From positions 1-6,985 of the forward strand of contig CAZWOL010000093.1 in the NCBI GenBank assembly GCA_964635325.1: a stretch of 6,985 bases of DNA, in the 5' to 3' direction. A model generated the notes under the pieces. The model was not told where the DNA came from and did no database searches. It saw nothing but the letters and a program-made list of their open reading frames with translations. The translations under genes were made by a program, and so were the position numbers. Below are positions 5,856-6,985 of the stretch, piece by piece; position 1 is the first letter of the stretch, and each line of letters opens with the position of its first letter. Source of the stretch: BOG-1112 sp964635325 (GTDB lineage Bacteria; Bdellovibrionota_B; Oligoflexia; Oligoflexales; Bog-1112).

Positions 5856-6970
5856 TAATATTTTCCATAGGCATCGTTGTCCTCAATTTTCTGTTTATTC
5901 CTTTTGCAAATGCACAGTGTTCGGAACTTCCTCTCAGTCCAGAGTTGGCTGGTACGGTGTATATTGATATAAATAAATGCAATGAGCATGCCATCGATCC
6001 TCAGATCATTCTATGGCGTGAAAATGATCTTGATAATATTGCAAAAACAGGCAGCGTAGTCACACCACTTGCTAAGATTAGTAGCAGTTGTGTGGATGAA
6101 CTCGGCTACCTAAGTTTGGTAGTTTCGGACGGACAAAATAATAGCATTGCCTTATTACACAATTTCTCAGTCAATAAACCGATCTTTGACTGCAACAATC
6201 AAGAACTTGGTATCCTTGCTTTTGCAGACTCAAAATCCAACGAATCTGTTCTATTTTCGCGTCGCCTTGAGATAGGCGCAAACAACTCTGCATATATTCC
6301 GGAACTTTTGGGATCTAAAGATCAGGTTTATTTTGATTCAAAGGGATCGTTTAAACTTGCATTGAATGCAGTAAATTATACCGATCGTTGCGTATCCAAG
6401 CGTTGGCATGTTTCTCAAAATGTCAGCACAGATATCAATGCGTTAGCGCCAATTTTGGCACTCGCTATTCGGGAAATGAGTTACAGTCGGCGTTGCACTA
6501 GCATTGGCTACTTAGCAGGCCTCGATAATCTGAAAGGTGATTTTGATAGCGCAGATTTTGACGAAAGTCTAAAAAGTCGCGCAATATTTATCTGCAGTAA
6601 TTTTTTTGCTCTTGTCGCTATAGAGTCTGGGATCATTCGATTTATCTATGCACTTGATCACAATAGAATTAACAAACAAAAGATTGGGCTTCTTTCCGTT
6701 TTCATAAGTAGCCTTACAGTTGCTCTTGCTGCTGGCTACACGATGGGACCAGTCACCAAATTGCCTGGATGTGGATGCTTTATAGGTCCTCTTCAGAGCG
6801 AGCGGGATGACATTGCGCGATGTCCGGCTGCCTATATGCAAAAAAATTGCCAAAGTTTTGGTTACATCTGGGCTAATGTTATTCCTGGACTACATGTACC
6901 AGCATTAGTCTTATCGAGTTTGGGCCTAATTATATCGACAATGCTGTTAACTTGTATATCTGCAGCCTAG
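5852..6970 (+). CDS. Exported protein with three C-terminal membrane segments, unknown function
   Basis: I do not recognise this protein (372 residues from the ATG at 5852, preferred over 5837 for its Shine-Dalgarno and ATGA overlap). Residues 1-21 are a signal peptide ending in the cleavage motif ANA before QC. Residues about 22-240 form a soluble extracytoplasmic domain with scattered cysteines (23, 43, 80, 114, 180, 215), many Asn/Ser and several likely strands. Membrane segments follow at about 244-268, 278-298 and 348-370. The short turn between the first two is basic (DHNRINKQK), as expected on the cytoplasmic side. The loop 299-347 is then outside and has four cysteines (307, 309, 324, 333), beginning with a CGC motif. 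This topology is fully consistent with a cleaved signal peptide. The C-terminal plan matches the 4362 protein. It could anchor a surface or periplasmic complex, but no function can be assigned. Confidence 0.78.
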   Translation: MIIFSIGIVVLNFLFIPFANAQCSELPLSPELAGTVYIDINKCNEHAIDPQIILWRENDLDNIAKTGSVVTPLAKISSSCVDELGYLSLVVSDGQNNSIALLHNFSVNKPIFDCNNQELGILAFADSKSNESVLFSRRLEIGANNSAYIPELLGSKDQVYFDSKGSFKLALNAVNYTDRCVSKRWHVSQNVSTDINALAPILALAIREMSYSRRCTSIGYLAGLDNLKGDFDSADFDESLKSRAIFICSNFFALVAIESGIIRFIYALDHNRINKQKIGLLSVFISSLTVALAAGYTMGPVTKLPGCGCFIGPLQSERDDIARCPAAYMQKNCQSFGYIWANVIPGLHVPALVLSSLGLIISTMLLTCISAA

Positions 6971-6975
6971 GCTTT

Positions 6976-6985
6976 ATGGCTGAAG
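6976..6985 (+). CDS. Possible start of a next gene, cut by the window edge
   Basis: ATGGCTGAAG begins five bases after the stop of the previous gene and would read Met-Ala-Glu. Only a weak AGG (6969-6971) precedes it. The tight spacing fits the operon style here, but three codons are too few to be sure. Alternatively CAGCC/GGCTG (6963-6967 with 6978-6982) could be the start of a terminator stem. Confidence 0.15.

Noticed and set aside
6569..6853. Minus-strand reading frame inside the last gene
   Set aside because: It is antisense to the membrane segments of the 5852 gene, without a ribosome site or recognisable product.
6964..6973. Perfect 10-bp palindrome AGCCTAGGCT at the stop of the last gene
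   Set aside because: It is too short and without a loop to call a terminator or operator, and the window ends before a longer structure could be judged.

Overview
The window is AT-rich (roughly 40% GC by eye) bacterial DNA. Good Shine-Dalgarno sites, Sec-type signal peptides and chemotaxis-type response regulators point to a motile or sensory Gram-negative bacterium. The exact lineage cannot be read from the sequence. A deltaproteobacterial/Bdellovibrionota-like or host-associated alphaproteobacterial source would both fit, and this is only a guess.

Left part (1-2972, + strand) is a tight signalling operon of three consecutive proteins, each with a complete receiver domain. The first is cut by the window's left edge. 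It has a receiver domain followed by a region that can be aligned to CheB methylesterase but has lost the catalytic Ser and His, so it looks like a pseudo-CheB. The second is a real CheB (receiver plus intact Ser/His/Asp methylesterase). It carries an extra N-terminal region of about 145 residues that resembles CheD without the CheD catalytic cysteine. The third is a CheY-like single receiver with a C-terminal helical/coiled-coil tail. Together they suggest the adaptation arm of a chemosensory pathway with unusual degenerate partner domains.

Middle part (2973-4361): a small two-hydrophobic-segment, cysteine-rich membrane protein (3027-3509, +) faces a secreted cysteine-cluster protein of unknown function (3557-4240, -). 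A candidate bidirectional terminator lies between their ends. The + gene has its own plausible sigma70-type promoter inside the end of the response-regulator gene, and its Shine-Dalgarno lies in the 3' arm of a 9-bp RNA stem, which suggests translational control.

Right part (4362-6970, + strand): a divergent intergenic region with a plausible promoter feeds a three-gene operon (12-bp gap, then an ATGA stop/start overlap). It encodes unrecognised exported or membrane proteins. Together with the 3027 protein, all four share the same C-terminal design: a membrane segment, a loop of about 38-68 residues, and a last membrane segment at or near the C-terminus. They may form an uncharacterised family or envelope complex. 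No tRNA, rRNA, CRISPR array, insertion sequence or long repeat was seen.
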